A stretch of DNA of 64,000 nt. It comes from Lelliottia nimipressuralis (lineage in GTDB: Bacteria > Pseudomonadota > Gammaproteobacteria > Enterobacterales > Enterobacteriaceae). The DNA is taken from contig NZ_SDDX01000019.1 of assembly GCF_004115925.1 (NCBI RefSeq), forward strand, positions 1-64,000, read 5' to 3'. Made by a program: the position numbers and the translations under genes. This document shows positions 21,261 to 33,567 of this stretch, one piece after another. Position 1 is the stretch's first letter; the number at the start of each line of letters is the position of its first letter. Below the pieces are notes generated by a model. The model saw only the letters and a program-made list of their open reading frames with translations. It did not search any database and had not been told where the DNA came from.

Positions 21261-22238
21261 ATGAGCGAAACGGCCACCTGGCAGCCGAGCGCAACCATCC
21301 CTAACCTGTTAAAACGTGCAGCAATTATGGCAGAAATTCGCCGTTTCTTTGCTGACCGTGGTGTACTTGAGGTGGAAACGCCGTGCATGAGTCAGGCGAC
21401 GGTAACAGATATTCATCTGGTCCCGTTTGAAACCCGTTTTGTCGGTCCTGGTCATTCTCAGGGGATGAATCTGTACCTGATGACCAGCCCGGAATATCAC
21501 ATGAAGCGCCTGCTGGCGGCGGGCTGTGGCCCGGTGTATCAGCTGTGCCGCAGCTTCCGCAATGAAGAGATGGGGCGCCACCACAACCCAGAGTTCACCA
21601 TGCTGGAGTGGTATCGCCCGCATTACGACATGTACCGTCTGATGAACGAAGTGGACGATCTTCTGCAACAGGTGCTGGAGTGCGCCGGTGCTGAGACGCT
21701 CTCTTATCAGCAGGCTTTCCAGCGTCATCTGGAAATCGATCCCCTGTCCGCGGACAAAACGCAGCTGCGTGAAGTGGCGGCGAAGCTGGATCTGAGCAAC
21801 GTCGCGGATACAGAAGAAGATCGCGATACCTTGCTGCAACTGCTGTTCACCTTTGGCGTAGAGCCGCAGATTGGTAAAGACCGCCCGACCTTTGTCTATC
21901 ACTTCCCGGCAAGTCAGGCGTCGCTGGCGCAAATCAGCACCGAAGATCACCGCGTCGCCGAGCGTTTTGAGGTCTATTACAAAGGCATGGAACTGGCGAA
22001 TGGTTTCCACGAGCTGACCGATGCCCGCGAACAGCAGCAGCGCTTCGAACAGGATAACCGCAAGCGTACCGCGCGCGGCCTGCCGCAGCAGCCGATTGAT
22101 ACCCATCTGCTGGAAGCATTAAAAGCCGGTCTGCCGGACTGCTCCGGCGTAGCATTGGGCGTGGATCGTCTGGTGATGCTGGCGCTCGGTGCCGAGCAAT
22201 TAGGCGATGTGATTGCGTTTACAGTTGATCGTGCCTAG
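21261..22238 (+). CDS. epmA: EF-P beta-lysine ligase EpmA
   Basis: EpmA (PoxA, GenX) is a truncated class II lysyl-tRNA synthetase paralogue that joins beta-lysine to Lys34 of EF-P instead of to tRNA. The 325-residue protein lacks the N-terminal tRNA-binding domain. It shows class II motif 2 in [18 protein letters not shown], and motif 3 in [15 protein letters not shown] near the C-terminus. The start follows CGGAGAAAA. It is divergent from frdA. Its partners efp and epmB are at 13 kb. Confidence 0.97.
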   Translation: MSETATWQPSATIPNLLKRAAIMAEIRRFFADRGVLEVETPCMSQATVTDIHLVPFETRFVGPGHSQGMNLYLMTSPEYHMKRLLAAGCGPVYQLCRSFRNEEMGRHHNPEFTMLEWYRPHYDMYRLMNEVDDLLQQVLECAGAETLSYQQAFQRHLEIDPLSADKTQLREVAAKLDLSNVADTEEDRDTLLQLLFTFGVEPQIGKDRPTFVYHFPASQASLAQISTEDHRVAERFEVYYKGMELANGFHELTDAREQQQRFEQDNRKRTARGLPQQPIDTHLLEALKAGLPDCSGVALGVDRLVMLALGAEQLGDVIAFTVDRA

Positions 22239-22247
22239 ATAAGCAGC

Positions 22248-22273
22248 AAAAACCCTCTCGAGAGAGGGTTTTT
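22248..22273 (+). terminator. epmA terminator
   Basis: AACCCTCTC / GAGAGGGTT with flanking A and T runs forms a strong hairpin ending in six T, ten bases after the epmA stop. Confidence 0.9.
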
Positions 22274-22279
22274 TAATTT

Positions 22280-22332
22280 GTGCCCTTCTCCTGAGAGAGA
22301 GGGCGGGTGAGTGCATCAGACCCAACTCACCC
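22280..22332. repeat. Degenerate intergenic inverted repeats
   Basis: GCCCTTCTC...GAGAGAGGGC and GGGTGAGT...ACTCACCC form two nested or adjacent palindromes that reach the mscM stop. The pattern resembles small dispersed repeats of the type CCCTCTCC...GGGTGAGGG common in enteric bacteria, but I cannot confirm the family. Confidence 0.45.
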
Positions 22333-25300
22333 TACAAACTTCCCGCCGGGCGCTTGCGCGCCGCAGACGTCAACGTTCTTCCCGTTTTACGCCCATCGAG
22401 TGTTTCCAGACGCATTTGGAACGGTGGGAATGGCATATCAATACCGTGCTCGCGGAACCCGGCCAGAATCAGCTGGTGGATTTCATGACGCAGCGGCATA
22501 CGGTGGCCCATCTCGGCGGCGTAGATACGCAGTTCGAAAATTTGAATCCCCTGCTGCAAATCGACCAGGAACACTTCCGGTGCCGGGTTATCGATCACCA
22601 GCGAACAGCGCTCGGCAGCGGTGTACAGAATCTGCGTCACCTCTTCGCTGTTAGCATCTGATGGCGCCGGAACGGTCAGCACCACACGCGTGACGGAGTC
22701 GGACAGCGACCAGTTGATAAACTGCTCGGTGATAAACGCCTTATTCGGCACGATGATCTCTTTGCGATCCCAGTCGCTGATGGTAGTCGCACGGGTGTTG
22801 ATCTTGGTGATGCTCCCGGTCAGATCGCGGATCGTCACGGTATCGCCAATGCGGATGGGTTTTTCGAACAGGATGATCAGGCCGGAGATGAAGTTAGCGA
22901 AGATCTCCTGCAAACCAAAGCCCAGGCCGACACCCAGTGCCGCGACCAGCCATTGCAGCTTGGACCACTCAATCCCAATCATCGAGAAGCCGACCAGCCC
23001 GCCAAACAGCAGAATCAGGTATTTGGTAATCGTAGTGATGGCATATCCGGTGCCGGGGGTGAGATCCAGATGCTGTAACAGCGCCAGCTCCAGCAGAGCA
23101 GGGAAGTTACGCACCAGTTGGGTGGTAATGATCAGCACCAGAATCGCAATCAACACCGCACCCAGCGTAATCGGCTCAAGGCTTTCGACGCCCTGCACCG
23201 TAGATGTGGCATCCCACAGAGAGATGTTCTCAAGGAAGCCAAACGCCGAGTGGATCTCCGACCACAGTACAATCACCGACAGCAGCGCGATGAGCATCAG
23301 GATGGAGCGCACCAGGCGCAGGGACTGGGTACTGATGGCATCCAGATCCAGTTCAACCTCGTCCACTTCCGTTGTGCCTTCAGTGCTGCTGGTGCTGTGC
23401 GGATCGTCTTCGCCACGCGCACGCTGGGCGAGGATTTCGGCGCGACGATGTTTGGCGCGGTCAAACGCCAGACGGCGACGCTGAATCAGCATCCAGCGGC
23501 GGATAATGTGATACACGACCAGCAGCAGGAACCAGATCGCCACCGACGTTTCCAGACGGGCAAGCAGAGCCTGGGCGGTTGCCAGATACCCGACTGCTGC
23601 GGCAAGAATCGCCGCCAGCGGAGCGCTGAGCAGCAGGTTCCACAGCATGCGGTTCACCATGTTTTCGCCGCTGCCGGTTTTGTCGACATACAGCGGAATC
23701 CCGGCTCGTTTCAGGCTCAGGGTTACCATCGCCAGCGCGCCGCAGATCAGCATAAAGCACAGACGTCCGAGGGAGCCGGAAAACTCACGGTCGTTGAGAT
23801 TATCGAACATAATGAGCGCCATAATCAGCGGCACGATAAGCCCGATACTCATCAGGTAATAGCGCATCGCCCGCGTTACGCGCTGGCGCGGCCAGGCGAA
23901 GTGGGCGATAAACAGCCCGTTTGGCCGGGCAAAGGTCGCGCAAATCATCACCACCCACAGCAACGGCACCGTGGCCGTCACGCCATCGCCAATCGCTACG
24001 GCGAGCGGATACGGCCAGGCTTCTCGCAGGCCATAGCCCAGCGTCATCCACAGCACCGGCAGCGGGGACGCCACCAGAATCGACCAAAACACGGTGCGCA
24101 GCGTGAGCCAGAAGTGGTCCTGCGTCACTTTCCCCACCCGGGCGCTGGAACGCTCCAGGAAACGGGTGAAGTGCCTGCGCGAGTAAATGCTAAAACCAAC
24201 CAGAATCAGCGCGCCGAGCAGCGGGAAAATCGTCTCTTTGCTGGTGAGGATCATCACGCCCGCTTTGCCCAACTGACCAAAAGTATCCAGCGAAATCAGG
24301 CGGCGCAGGTCTTGCACAAGGTCAATCGGCCAGGAGATGCTCATCGGCCGCACGTCGGAGGTCCAGAACAGATAGCGGTGCGTGGCTTCGTTCACCTCTT
24401 TCAGCGCGTCTTCCAGCTGGCTGTTGGAGACTTTCAGCTTGGTCAGTTCCAGAATCAGCGTGTCGCCGCCCTGCAGCAGAGAGTTCAGCAACTCGCGCTG
24501 AGTGCGCAGCTGAGCGTCGAGAATGCGGTTCTCTTCGCTGGTTAACGGCTCGCCATCGGCCTGATGCTGCTGACGGACTTGAGACTGTTTGTTGAGAAGG
24601 TCTTCATAACGCAAACGCTGGACGCGCAGCTGCGCCATTTCCGTGTCCAACTGCTGCGGCTTAGGCATCTCCGGCAGACGCGCTACCTGAGCGCGTAAGG
24701 CTTCGCCAAGTAGATTCGATGAGCCCAGCCACTGGGACTGTTCGCGCAGGGTGTTCAGCGCCTGACGCACCTGTAACGTCTGATTGGTGGCCTGGCGTTG
24801 CTGCGAGGCCACCAGATCCATACGCTGGGCCTGCTGGTTCAGGGCTGCGGACAGCTCGCGGTTAATCTTGAACTGCGCCACGATCCCCGCCGGGAGATTT
24901 TCGCTGTTTTCTGCCAGCAGTTCGGTGCTCTCCAGCGCGCGTTCTGCCTCGCGCTGACGCTGGCTGTTAAGCTGATTTCGCAGGGCTTGCAGATAGGTAT
25001 CGAGCTGCTGGCCCTGTTTCTGCGCCAGTTCGGAACGCATTCGCGCCAGTTCCTGACGGTTATTGGCAGACAACTGGGCCAGCTCAAGCTCATCGACCAG
25101 GGCTTTCAGTTTGGCCGATTCGGCCTGCAGGCTGAGATTTTGCGGATTATTACCGGGCTGGGTGCCGATACGACGCTCGACTTCGTTCAGCTGGCGGCGA
25201 GCATCGGTTTGCTGTTGGGGCAATTGGCTGAGCGAATCTGCGATTTCACGCGCCCGCTCTTGCTCCTGCTGCGCCTGACGGCTTTTCTCCAGCAGCTGGC

Positions 25301-25643
25301 TGCTGACCTGCAGGATTTCCTGATTCAGGGCGTCCGTCGTCATGCCCGACGGAACGTTACGCGGCTCATCGCGTAAATTATTCAGCTGCGAGCGGAGCGT
25401 TTGGGAGAGTTTGGGAAAGTTATCGATAACCTGCTGATATTGCTCTGCGCGCTCGAGGGAACCTTTACGTTCCTCAAGCGCGTTCAGCGCGGCCTGGAGC
25501 TGCTCAACGGCTTCCGGCTGGGCGGGTTTGGCCGCCTTTGCCTGCTCCAGTTCCTGAGAGATCTGTTTGGCATCAGGGGCTGTCGCTGCGTACGCCCCTG
25601 TACTGAGGCACCAGGCCATCAGAAAAATGATAATCGGGCGCAC
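22332..25643 (-). CDS. mscM: Miniconductance mechanosensitive channel MscM
   Basis: MscM (YjeP) is a large MscS-family channel that opens on osmotic downshock. The 1103-residue protein has a signal peptide, a periplasmic domain of about 450 residues rich in Gln and Leu and predicted to be coiled coil, about eleven membrane segments from residue 470 on, and a C-terminal MscS domain (LGVGLGFGLQEIFANFISGL, then FEKPIRIGDTVTI). It lies 17 bp after psd on the same strand, so the two are probably one operon, as in E. coli. The C-terminus is Arg/Lys-rich. Confidence 0.95.
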   Translation of the reverse strand: MRPIIIFLMAWCLSTGAYAATAPDAKQISQELEQAKAAKPAQPEAVEQLQAALNALEERKGSLERAEQYQQVIDNFPKLSQTLRSQLNNLRDEPRNVPSGMTTDALNQEILQVSSQLLEKSRQAQQEQERAREIADSLSQLPQQQTDARRQLNEVERRIGTQPGNNPQNLSLQAESAKLKALVDELELAQLSANNRQELARMRSELAQKQGQQLDTYLQALRNQLNSQRQREAERALESTELLAENSENLPAGIVAQFKINRELSAALNQQAQRMDLVASQQRQATNQTLQVRQALNTLREQSQWLGSSNLLGEALRAQVARLPEMPKPQQLDTEMAQLRVQRLRYEDLLNKQSQVRQQHQADGEPLTSEENRILDAQLRTQRELLNSLLQGGDTLILELTKLKVSNSQLEDALKEVNEATHRYLFWTSDVRPMSISWPIDLVQDLRRLISLDTFGQLGKAGVMILTSKETIFPLLGALILVGFSIYSRRHFTRFLERSSARVGKVTQDHFWLTLRTVFWSILVASPLPVLWMTLGYGLREAWPYPLAVAIGDGVTATVPLLWVVMICATFARPNGLFIAHFAWPRQRVTRAMRYYLMSIGLIVPLIMALIMFDNLNDREFSGSLGRLCFMLICGALAMVTLSLKRAGIPLYVDKTGSGENMVNRMLWNLLLSAPLAAILAAAVGYLATAQALLARLETSVAIWFLLLVVYHIIRRWMLIQRRRLAFDRAKHRRAEILAQRARGEDDPHSTSSTEGTTEVDEVELDLDAISTQSLRLVRSILMLIALLSVIVLWSEIHSAFGFLENISLWDATSTVQGVESLEPITLGAVLIAILVLIITTQLVRNFPALLELALLQHLDLTPGTGYAITTITKYLILLFGGLVGFSMIGIEWSKLQWLVAALGVGLGFGLQEIFANFISGLIILFEKPIRIGDTVTIRDLTGSITKINTRATTISDWDRKEIIVPNKAFITEQFINWSLSDSVTRVVLTVPAPSDANSEEVTQILYTAAERCSLVIDNPAPEVFLVDLQQGIQIFELRIYAAEMGHRMPLRHEIHQLILAGFREHGIDMPFPPFQMRLETLDGRKTGRTLTSAARKRPAGSL

Positions 25644-25660
25644 TTCAGTAACCCCTTTGG

Positions 25661-26629
25661 TTAGCCTTGGTCGTTCTTGTCGTCAACCAGCGGGCTGGCG
25701 TCGTGTTTGGCTTTAATCTCTTCTTCTGCCAGTGGCGCAGGCTCGACTTCTGGTGTCACGAAGGTTTCCGTCGAGATAGCCAGCGGCTGACCAATTTTGG
25801 TCACGGACAGGCTTTGCAGAGAATCCACCAGATTCACTTTACCCGGCGCGAACAGGTTGATCACGGTAGAACCCAGTTTGAAGCGACCCATCTCCTGGCC
25901 TTTCAGCAGGGCAATCGAGCCTTCGTTTTCGCCAGCCGGCCATGTCCAGCGTTTGATTACACCTTCGCGTGGCGGCGTGATGGTGCCAGCCCAGACGGTT
26001 TCGATGCTGCCAACAATGGTAGCACCCACCAGAATCTGCGCCATGGGACCAAATTCAGTATCAAACAGGCAGATGACGCGCTCGTTACGGGCGAACAGGT
26101 TCGGGACGTTTTGCGCCGTCAAATGGTTCACGGAGAACAGATCGCCCGGCACGTAGATCATCTCACGCAGGATACCGTTGCACGGCATGTGTACGCGGTG
26201 ATAGTCGCGCGGCGAGAGGTAGGTGGTGACAAATGAGCCGTTGCGGAACAGGTCTGCCATCAGGTAGTTACCTGCCAGCAGGGCTTCCATGCTGTAGTCG
26301 TGGCCTTTGGCCTGCAGGATTTTGTCTTCTTCGATTTTGCCAAGCTGGCTTATCACGCCGTCTGCCGGCATCACCAGCACATTCGGGTCGGTGTTCAGCG
26401 GACGAACGTCATCACGCAATGGGCGGACAAAGAAATCGTTAAAGGTGCGGTAGCTGGCGGTGTCCGGCTTCTGCGCCTCTTTCATGTCGACCTTGTAGTA
26501 TTTAACGAACAGATCGATAACCAGCTTAGTCAGCCAGCCCGCTCGTTTGCTCGCGCCCCAGCCCGCCAGGCGGGTGAGCCATAGTTTAGGCAGAATGTAT
26601 TGAAGCGAAAGTTTGAATGAGTTTAACAA
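25661..26629 (-). CDS. psd: Phosphatidylserine decarboxylase proenzyme
   Basis: Psd makes phosphatidylethanolamine from phosphatidylserine at the inner membrane. The proenzyme cleaves itself at the Gly-Ser bond of the LGST motif ([10 protein letters not shown], Ser254), making the pyruvoyl group. I use the TTG at 26629, directly behind GGAGG, which gives [12 protein letters not shown] and 322 residues as in E. coli. An ATG 15 codons earlier lacks this ribosome site. His144 region [14 protein letters not shown] carries the catalytic His. mscM follows, rsgA precedes. Confidence 0.96.
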   Translation of the reverse strand: MLNSFKLSLQYILPKLWLTRLAGWGASKRAGWLTKLVIDLFVKYYKVDMKEAQKPDTASYRTFNDFFVRPLRDDVRPLNTDPNVLVMPADGVISQLGKIEEDKILQAKGHDYSMEALLAGNYLMADLFRNGSFVTTYLSPRDYHRVHMPCNGILREMIYVPGDLFSVNHLTAQNVPNLFARNERVICLFDTEFGPMAQILVGATIVGSIETVWAGTITPPREGVIKRWTWPAGENEGSIALLKGQEMGRFKLGSTVINLFAPGKVNLVDSLQSLSVTKIGQPLAISTETFVTPEVEPAPLAEEEIKAKHDASPLVDDKNDQG

Positions 26630-26726
26630 GGTAGCCTCCAGGCCATTGTTTTGTCGTTCCTGATCCGGCTTCACAGCGCCGGAACCTGAAAAAAGGGGAC
26701 GATTTTAGCGACGCTTAGCTTAGTTG

Positions 26727-27779
26727 TCAGTTATCAGAATCAGAAAAGTTTTTACGCGTTTTTACCTGGTCCATGCTTTCGAGGATGCGGTGGTAGTTGT
26801 AGAAACGGGTTTCGGCAATTTTCCCGTTTTCAACCGCTTCACGAATGGCGCAGCCAGGGTCGTTGTCGTGTTTACAGTCGCGGTATTTGCAAGCGCCTAA
26901 ATAGTCATGGAATTCGACAAATCCATTGAAGATTTGTTCCGGCTCAAGGTGCCACAAACCAAATTCACGCACCCCTGGGGAGTCAATGACATCGCCGCCG
27001 TGTGGGAAGTGGTACAGGCGCGAGGCCGTGGTGGTGTGCTGACCCAGCCCGGAGTTGTCGGACACATCGTTGGTCAAGATCTCTTCCTGCAGCCCCAGAA
27101 GATTGTTTAACAGGCTGGATTTCCCCACGCCAGACTGGCCCGCAAAGATGCTGATGCGGTCGGTGAGCGCCTCTTCAAGCGGTTTCAGGCCATCTTTCTT
27201 GTGGCTGGAGACCATCAGCACGCGATAGCCAATATCACGGTAGATGTCCATTTGTTCGTTCACAAATGCCATTCCCTCGTCATCCAGCAGATCGATTTTG
27301 TTGAGCACGATCAGCGGCTCAACGTCCAGCGTTTCGCAGGCCACGAGATAGCGGTCGATAATATTGAGCGAAAGCTCGGGTAAGATCGCCGATACAATCA
27401 CGATCTGATTGATGTTGGCAGCGATCGGTTTAACGCCATCGTAGAAGTCGGGGCGTGTCAGAACGGACGTGCGCTCATGAACCGCTTCGACGATCCCTTT
27501 TACGTTGACACCTTCGGACGCCGCTTTGCCTGGACGCCATACCACGCGGTCACCGGTCACCAGTGAACGGATGGTGCGACGAATGTTGCAGCGGTGGACG
27601 CTACCGTCGGCGGCTTCCACATCGGCGTGCATGCCGAAACGGCTGATTACCATGCCTTCGGTCGTTTCACCAAACAGGTTGTCGTCGTAATCGGGTTTCT
27701 CCGAAGTGGTCTTAAGACGGCGCTGATGGTTGGCACTCACACGGCGCTGTTGCCCTTTGGAGAGTTTATTTTTACTCAA
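26727..27779 (-). CDS. rsgA: Ribosome small-subunit GTPase RsgA
   Basis: RsgA is a circularly permuted GTPase that checks 30S maturation and releases RbfA. In the 350-residue protein the OB fold comes first, then G4 (NKID), then the P-loop [12 protein letters not shown], then the switch DSPGVREF, then a C-terminal zinc finger ([14 protein letters not shown]). I use the TTG at 27779 (AGGAG nine bases upstream), giving [13 protein letters not shown] as in E. coli; a start 17 codons earlier has no support. It is divergent from orn and upstream of psd. Confidence 0.96.
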   Translation of the reverse strand: MSKNKLSKGQQRRVSANHQRRLKTTSEKPDYDDNLFGETTEGMVISRFGMHADVEAADGSVHRCNIRRTIRSLVTGDRVVWRPGKAASEGVNVKGIVEAVHERTSVLTRPDFYDGVKPIAANINQIVIVSAILPELSLNIIDRYLVACETLDVEPLIVLNKIDLLDDEGMAFVNEQMDIYRDIGYRVLMVSSHKKDGLKPLEEALTDRISIFAGQSGVGKSSLLNNLLGLQEEILTNDVSDNSGLGQHTTTASRLYHFPHGGDVIDSPGVREFGLWHLEPEQIFNGFVEFHDYLGACKYRDCKHDNDPGCAIREAVENGKIAETRFYNYHRILESMDQVKTRKNFSDSDN

Positions 27780-27886
27780 TCGTGCTGACTCCTGGTCGCC
27801 CGTATCGGGCAAAACCTCTATGATACACACTAATTAATACTAGTTAACCTGCTACTGCCGGTTATGCGAGAAGGGTGGAAAATAAC

Positions 27887-28432
27887 ATGAGCGCGGATGA
27901 AAACAACCTGATTTGGATTGATCTTGAAATGACCGGTCTGGATCCCGAGCGCGATCGCATCATTGAGATCGCAACGCTGGTGACCGATGCCAACCTGAAC
28001 ATTCTGGCGGAAGGCCCGACCATTGCGGTACATCAGTCTGACGAACAGCTGGCGCTGATGGACGACTGGAACGTGCGTACCCATACCGGCAGCGGACTGG
28101 TAGAGCGTGTGAAAGCCAGCACCCAGGGCGATCGCGACGCGGAGCTGGCGACCATTGAGTTTCTGAAACAGTGGGTGCCTGCGGGTAAATCACCGATCTG
28201 CGGTAACAGCATCGGGCAGGATCGCCGCTTCCTGTTTAAGTACATGCCGGAGCTTGAAGCCTATTTCCATTACCGTTATCTGGATGTGAGCACCCTGAAA
28301 GAGCTGGCGCGTCGCTGGAAACCGGAAATTCTGGATGGCTTCAAAAAGCAGGGCACCCATCAGGCGATGGACGATATTCGTGAGTCGGTGGCTGAGCTGG
28401 CGTATTACCGCGAAAACTTTATTAAGTTGTAA
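27887..28432 (+). CDS. orn: Oligoribonuclease
   Basis: Orn degrades 2-5 nt RNA fragments, including linearised c-di-GMP, to mononucleotides, and is essential in E. coli. From the ATG at 27887 it is 181 residues. The DEDDh exonuclease residues are visible: D12 and E14 (WIDLEMTG), the [10 protein letters not shown] block with D112, and H158-D163 in [18 protein letters not shown] precedes the ATG. It is divergent from rsgA and is followed by a terminator and tRNA-Gly genes, the same order as E. coli. Confidence 0.98.
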   Translation: MSADENNLIWIDLEMTGLDPERDRIIEIATLVTDANLNILAEGPTIAVHQSDEQLALMDDWNVRTHTGSGLVERVKASTQGDRDAELATIEFLKQWVPAGKSPICGNSIGQDRRFLFKYMPELEAYFHYRYLDVSTLKELARRWKPEILDGFKKQGTHQAMDDIRESVAELAYYRENFIKL

Positions 28433-28439
28433 GTTTGCT

Positions 28440-28468
28440 GCCCGGCGCGCTTGCGCAGCCGGGTTTTT
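28440..28468 (+). terminator. orn terminator
   Basis: CCCGGC...GCCGGG, with an inner GCGC/GCGC extension, is followed by five T, eight bases after the orn stop. Confidence 0.85.
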
Positions 28469-28541
28469 GCCGTTAAATTGTGCAGCTTGCCGATTAATTA
28501 GGCACTTGAACAGGATTTCAAAAAAATCGCTTTCAGGGGGG

Positions 28542-28569
28542 TTGCAGCTAAAAGGATTTCTCGTATAAT
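28542..28569 (+). promoter_or_regulatory. Promoter of the tRNA-Gly operon
   Basis: TTGCAG and a perfect TATAAT are separated by 16 bp. A GC-rich discriminator (GCGCCTCCCG) follows, typical of stringently controlled tRNA promoters. The first tRNA starts about 52 bp downstream of the -10. Confidence 0.85.
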
Positions 28570-28620
28570 GCGCCTCCCGTAACGACAGAGAATTACACGT
28601 TACGACAGCAACAAATTTTT

Positions 28621-28696
<76 letters not shown>

Positions 28697-28733
28697 AATT
28701 TGAAAAGTATCGCAAGATGTACGCACCACCCAA

Positions 28734-28809
<76 letters not shown>

Positions 28810-28829
28810 AATTCTTCTTCATACCCAGT

Positions 28830-29078
28830 TTATCCACAGCGAAGTGCTTCGTTGGGGACGCTTTCTTTTGTTTCTGACAAACTCTTGTGAACAGAGTTAT
28901 CCACAGATCCCACTATTTTGCTAAAAGCCCAAAAACCTTCGCAGGGTGAACGGTATATTCATAACTAATTGAATATAAAGATAAAAATATCATTTCAAAA
29001 TGTTATTGAGATCTCTTGACCTCTCTGCAAAGCCCGATGGTTGCTGACTTCATGATTTTATTCACAGGCTGTGAATAG
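28830..29078. other. datA: datA-like cluster of DnaA boxes
   Basis: The 270-bp gap between tRNA-Gly and queG holds two perfect DnaA boxes TTATCCACA (28830-28838 and 28897-28905), a third consensus box TTATTCACA (29058-29066), and an inverted near-box TGTGAATAG (29070-29078, one mismatch). An AT-rich stretch at about 28960-29010 could hold the IHF site. In E. coli the datA locus, which binds DnaA and stimulates its ATP hydrolysis to limit initiation, lies in this same gap between glyY and queG. No gene is visible here. Confidence 0.85.
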
Positions 29079-29079
29079 T

Positions 29080-30217
29080 TCAGGCGTCGCGCACAAGCCC
29101 CTTTTCGATCACTCTCACCAGACGTTTTTTCTGAGGTAATTGCACGTCGACTACACAGGCGTTTCGCTTCTCAATTTGCTGCGCAATCGCCCATTCTATG
29201 TGTTCGTCGAGAAGTGGGTGCTCACCTCTGCGCTTTTCAAGCGCCAGAATATTGGCCTCGTCCCAGGGAGCATTTCCCAGCGCAACGGCAATATTTCTCA
29301 GCCAGCGCAGATGGCCGATACGTCGAATCGCCGAACCTTCGGTGATCCTGAGGAAATACGGTTCGTCCCAGGCAAACAGCTCCGTCAGTTTCGGCGCATG
29401 TAACGCTTTACGCGGACTAAAATCGTCTTCATCCGTGAGTTGCGAGTAGCGATTCCAGGGGCAGATGAGCTGACAGTCGTCACAGCCATAAATTCGATTG
29501 CCAATCAGCGGGCGGAACTCTTCGGGGATCGCCCCTTCGAGTTCGATGGTGAGATACGAGATGCAGCGGCGTGCATCCACAGTGTAAGGCTCGACAATCG
29601 CTCCCGTCGGACAGATGGTCATGCACGCCACGCAGCGACCACACCCTTCTTCGACCGGGCCGTCGACCGGCAGCGGCAAATCAATCAGCAATTCACCGAG
29701 AAAGAAGAATGAGCCTGCGTCGCGGCTGAGAATAAGTGAGTGCTTACCTGTCCAGCCAAGCCCGGCTTTTTCAGCGATAGGGCGCTCAAGAATAGGCGCA
29801 GAGTCGACAAAAGGTCTAAAATTCAGCGAGCCGCAGTGCTGCTGGATAGTTTCCCCGAGTTTTTTTAAGCGGTTACGCAGAAGCTTATGATAATCACGCC
29901 CAAGCGCATATCGGCTGACGTAACCCAGGGAGGGATCTTTCAGCGTGCGGGCAAACGCCGCGTTAGCGGGGAGGTAGTTCATGCGAACGCTAATGACGCG
30001 CAGGGTACCCGGTAAAAGCTCGTGGGGCCGGGCGCGCATCATCCCGTGACGCGCCATCCACTCCATTTCGCCGTGGTATTGTTTGTCCAGCCAGGCCTGT
30101 AGTTTTGGCTCGCTCGCGGAAAGATCAGTATCGGTGATACCGACTTTCTGAAAGCCAAGCTCAGCGCCCCATTGTTTAATGTTTTGCGCTAATTGATTGA
30201 GATCGAGGGGCTGTGAC

Positions 30218-30219
<2 letters not shown>
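29080..30219 (-). CDS. queG: Epoxyqueuosine reductase QueG
   Basis: QueG performs the last step of queuosine synthesis in tRNA, reducing epoxyqueuosine, using cobalamin and two 4Fe-4S clusters. From the ATG at 30219 it has 379 residues as in E. coli. The ferredoxin-type cysteines are CGRCVACMTICPTGA and CDDCQLICPWNR in the middle third. The N-terminal half shows the cobalamin-reductase fold region YLPANAAF...GRDYHKLLRNRL. Its start codon overlaps that of the divergent nnr. The stop touches the datA-like region. Confidence 0.95.
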
Positions 30220-32198
<1,979 letters not shown>

Positions 32199-32214
32199 AT
32201 GAAGGGATAACGGG

Positions 32215-33558
32215 ATGATTAATCGCGTTAAAGGTTGGTTGTTGACCGCCACGGTGCTGCTGTGCGCGCAGGCCGGTGCGGCGAGCTTATCGGACATTCA
32301 GGTGTCCAACGGTGATGCGCAGGCGCGTATCACCTTCAGTTTTATGGGCGATCCCGATTACGCCTTTACCCAGGTTGATAAACGTAGCGTTGCGCTGGAT
32401 ATCAAACAGACCGGCGTGATCCAGGGGCTACCGCTGCAGTTTAGCGGGAATAACCTGGTGAAAAGTATTCGCTCCGGCAATGCAAAAGATCCTCAGTCCC
32501 TGAGACTGGTTGTGGATCTGACGCAAAACGGCAAAACCCGTGCGGTGAAGCAGCAAAATGGTGCTAACTACACCGTGGTCTTTACCATCAATGCCGATGT
32601 TCCGCCGCCGCCCCCTCCGCCGCCAGCGCCCGTCGTGGCACAACGTGTAGAGCAGCCGGTGGTCGCGCCGCGTCCTTCTGAACCGGCGCGGAATCCGTTC
32701 AAAGCGCAAAACGATCGTCTTACCAGCGTCACCAGCAGCAATACTGTGACGCGTCCTGCGGCGCGCGCCCGTGCGGTGTCGTCCGATGAGAGAGTGATCA
32801 TTGCCATTGATGCCGGTCACGGCGGACAGGACCCTGGCGCGATTGGGCCGGGCGGTACGCAGGAGAAAAACGTCACGATTTCGATTGCGCGTAAGCTGCG
32901 GGCGTTGCTGAATGACGATCCGATGTTTAAAGGCGTCATGACCCGCGACGGTGACTACTTTATCTCTGTGATGGGGCGTTCCGACGTGGCGCGTAAGCAA
33001 AATGCCAACTTCCTGGTGTCGATTCACGCGGATGCCGCGCCGAATCGCAGCGCGACCGGTGCATCGGTGTGGGTGCTGTCAAATCGTCGTGCGAACAGCG
33101 AAATGGCGAACTGGCTCGAGGAGCATGAGAAACAGTCTGAACTGCTCGGCGGCGCAGGTGACGTACTGGCGAACAGCCAGTCCGACCCGTACCTCAGCCA
33201 GGCGGTACTGGATTTACAATTCGGCCATTCTCAGCGCGTCGGGTATGATGTGGCGACGAACGTGATTAGCCAGCTTCAGCGCGTCGGTGCGATTCATAAA
33301 CGCCGTCCTGAGCATGCGAGTTTAGGGGTGTTGCGCTCACCGGATATCCCGTCGATTCTGGTCGAAACCGGCTTTATCACCAATAACGGCGAAGAGCGCC
33401 TGCTGGGCAGCGACAGCTATCAGCAGCAAATTGCCGATGCGATTTATAACGGTCTGCGCAACTATTTTGCCGCGCATCCGCTCCAGTCAGCGCCACAAGG
33501 GGGCGCGGGTCAAACCGCCAGCGCCGCCCTGCCTGGCGACATGAGCGCGACCAACTAA
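32215..33558 (+). CDS. amiB: N-acetylmuramoyl-L-alanine amidase AmiB
   Basis: AmiB splits septal peptidoglycan during cell separation in the periplasm, activated by EnvC. The 447-residue protein has a signal peptide of about 22 residues, an AMIN targeting domain (about residues 25-125), a proline linker with eight consecutive Pro, and a zinc amidase_3 domain. Zinc ligands lie in [11 protein letters not shown], in the QEKN glutamate and in VSIHADA; the catalytic Glu lies in [19 protein letters not shown] precedes the ATG. mutL follows 9 bp later. Confidence 0.97.
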   Translation: MINRVKGWLLTATVLLCAQAGAASLSDIQVSNGDAQARITFSFMGDPDYAFTQVDKRSVALDIKQTGVIQGLPLQFSGNNLVKSIRSGNAKDPQSLRLVVDLTQNGKTRAVKQQNGANYTVVFTINADVPPPPPPPPAPVVAQRVEQPVVAPRPSEPARNPFKAQNDRLTSVTSSNTVTRPAARARAVSSDERVIIAIDAGHGGQDPGAIGPGGTQEKNVTISIARKLRALLNDDPMFKGVMTRDGDYFISVMGRSDVARKQNANFLVSIHADAAPNRSATGASVWVLSNRRANSEMANWLEEHEKQSELLGGAGDVLANSQSDPYLSQAVLDLQFGHSQRVGYDVATNVISQLQRVGAIHKRRPEHASLGVLRSPDIPSILVETGFITNNGEERLLGSDSYQQQIADAIYNGLRNYFAAHPLQSAPQGGAGQTASAALPGDMSATN

Positions 33559-33567
33559 GGAGAGATC

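Noticed and set aside
23118..24545. A 475-codon plus-strand frame opposite mscM
   Set aside because: Gln/His/Arg-rich shadow of a GC-rich membrane gene; no support from context.
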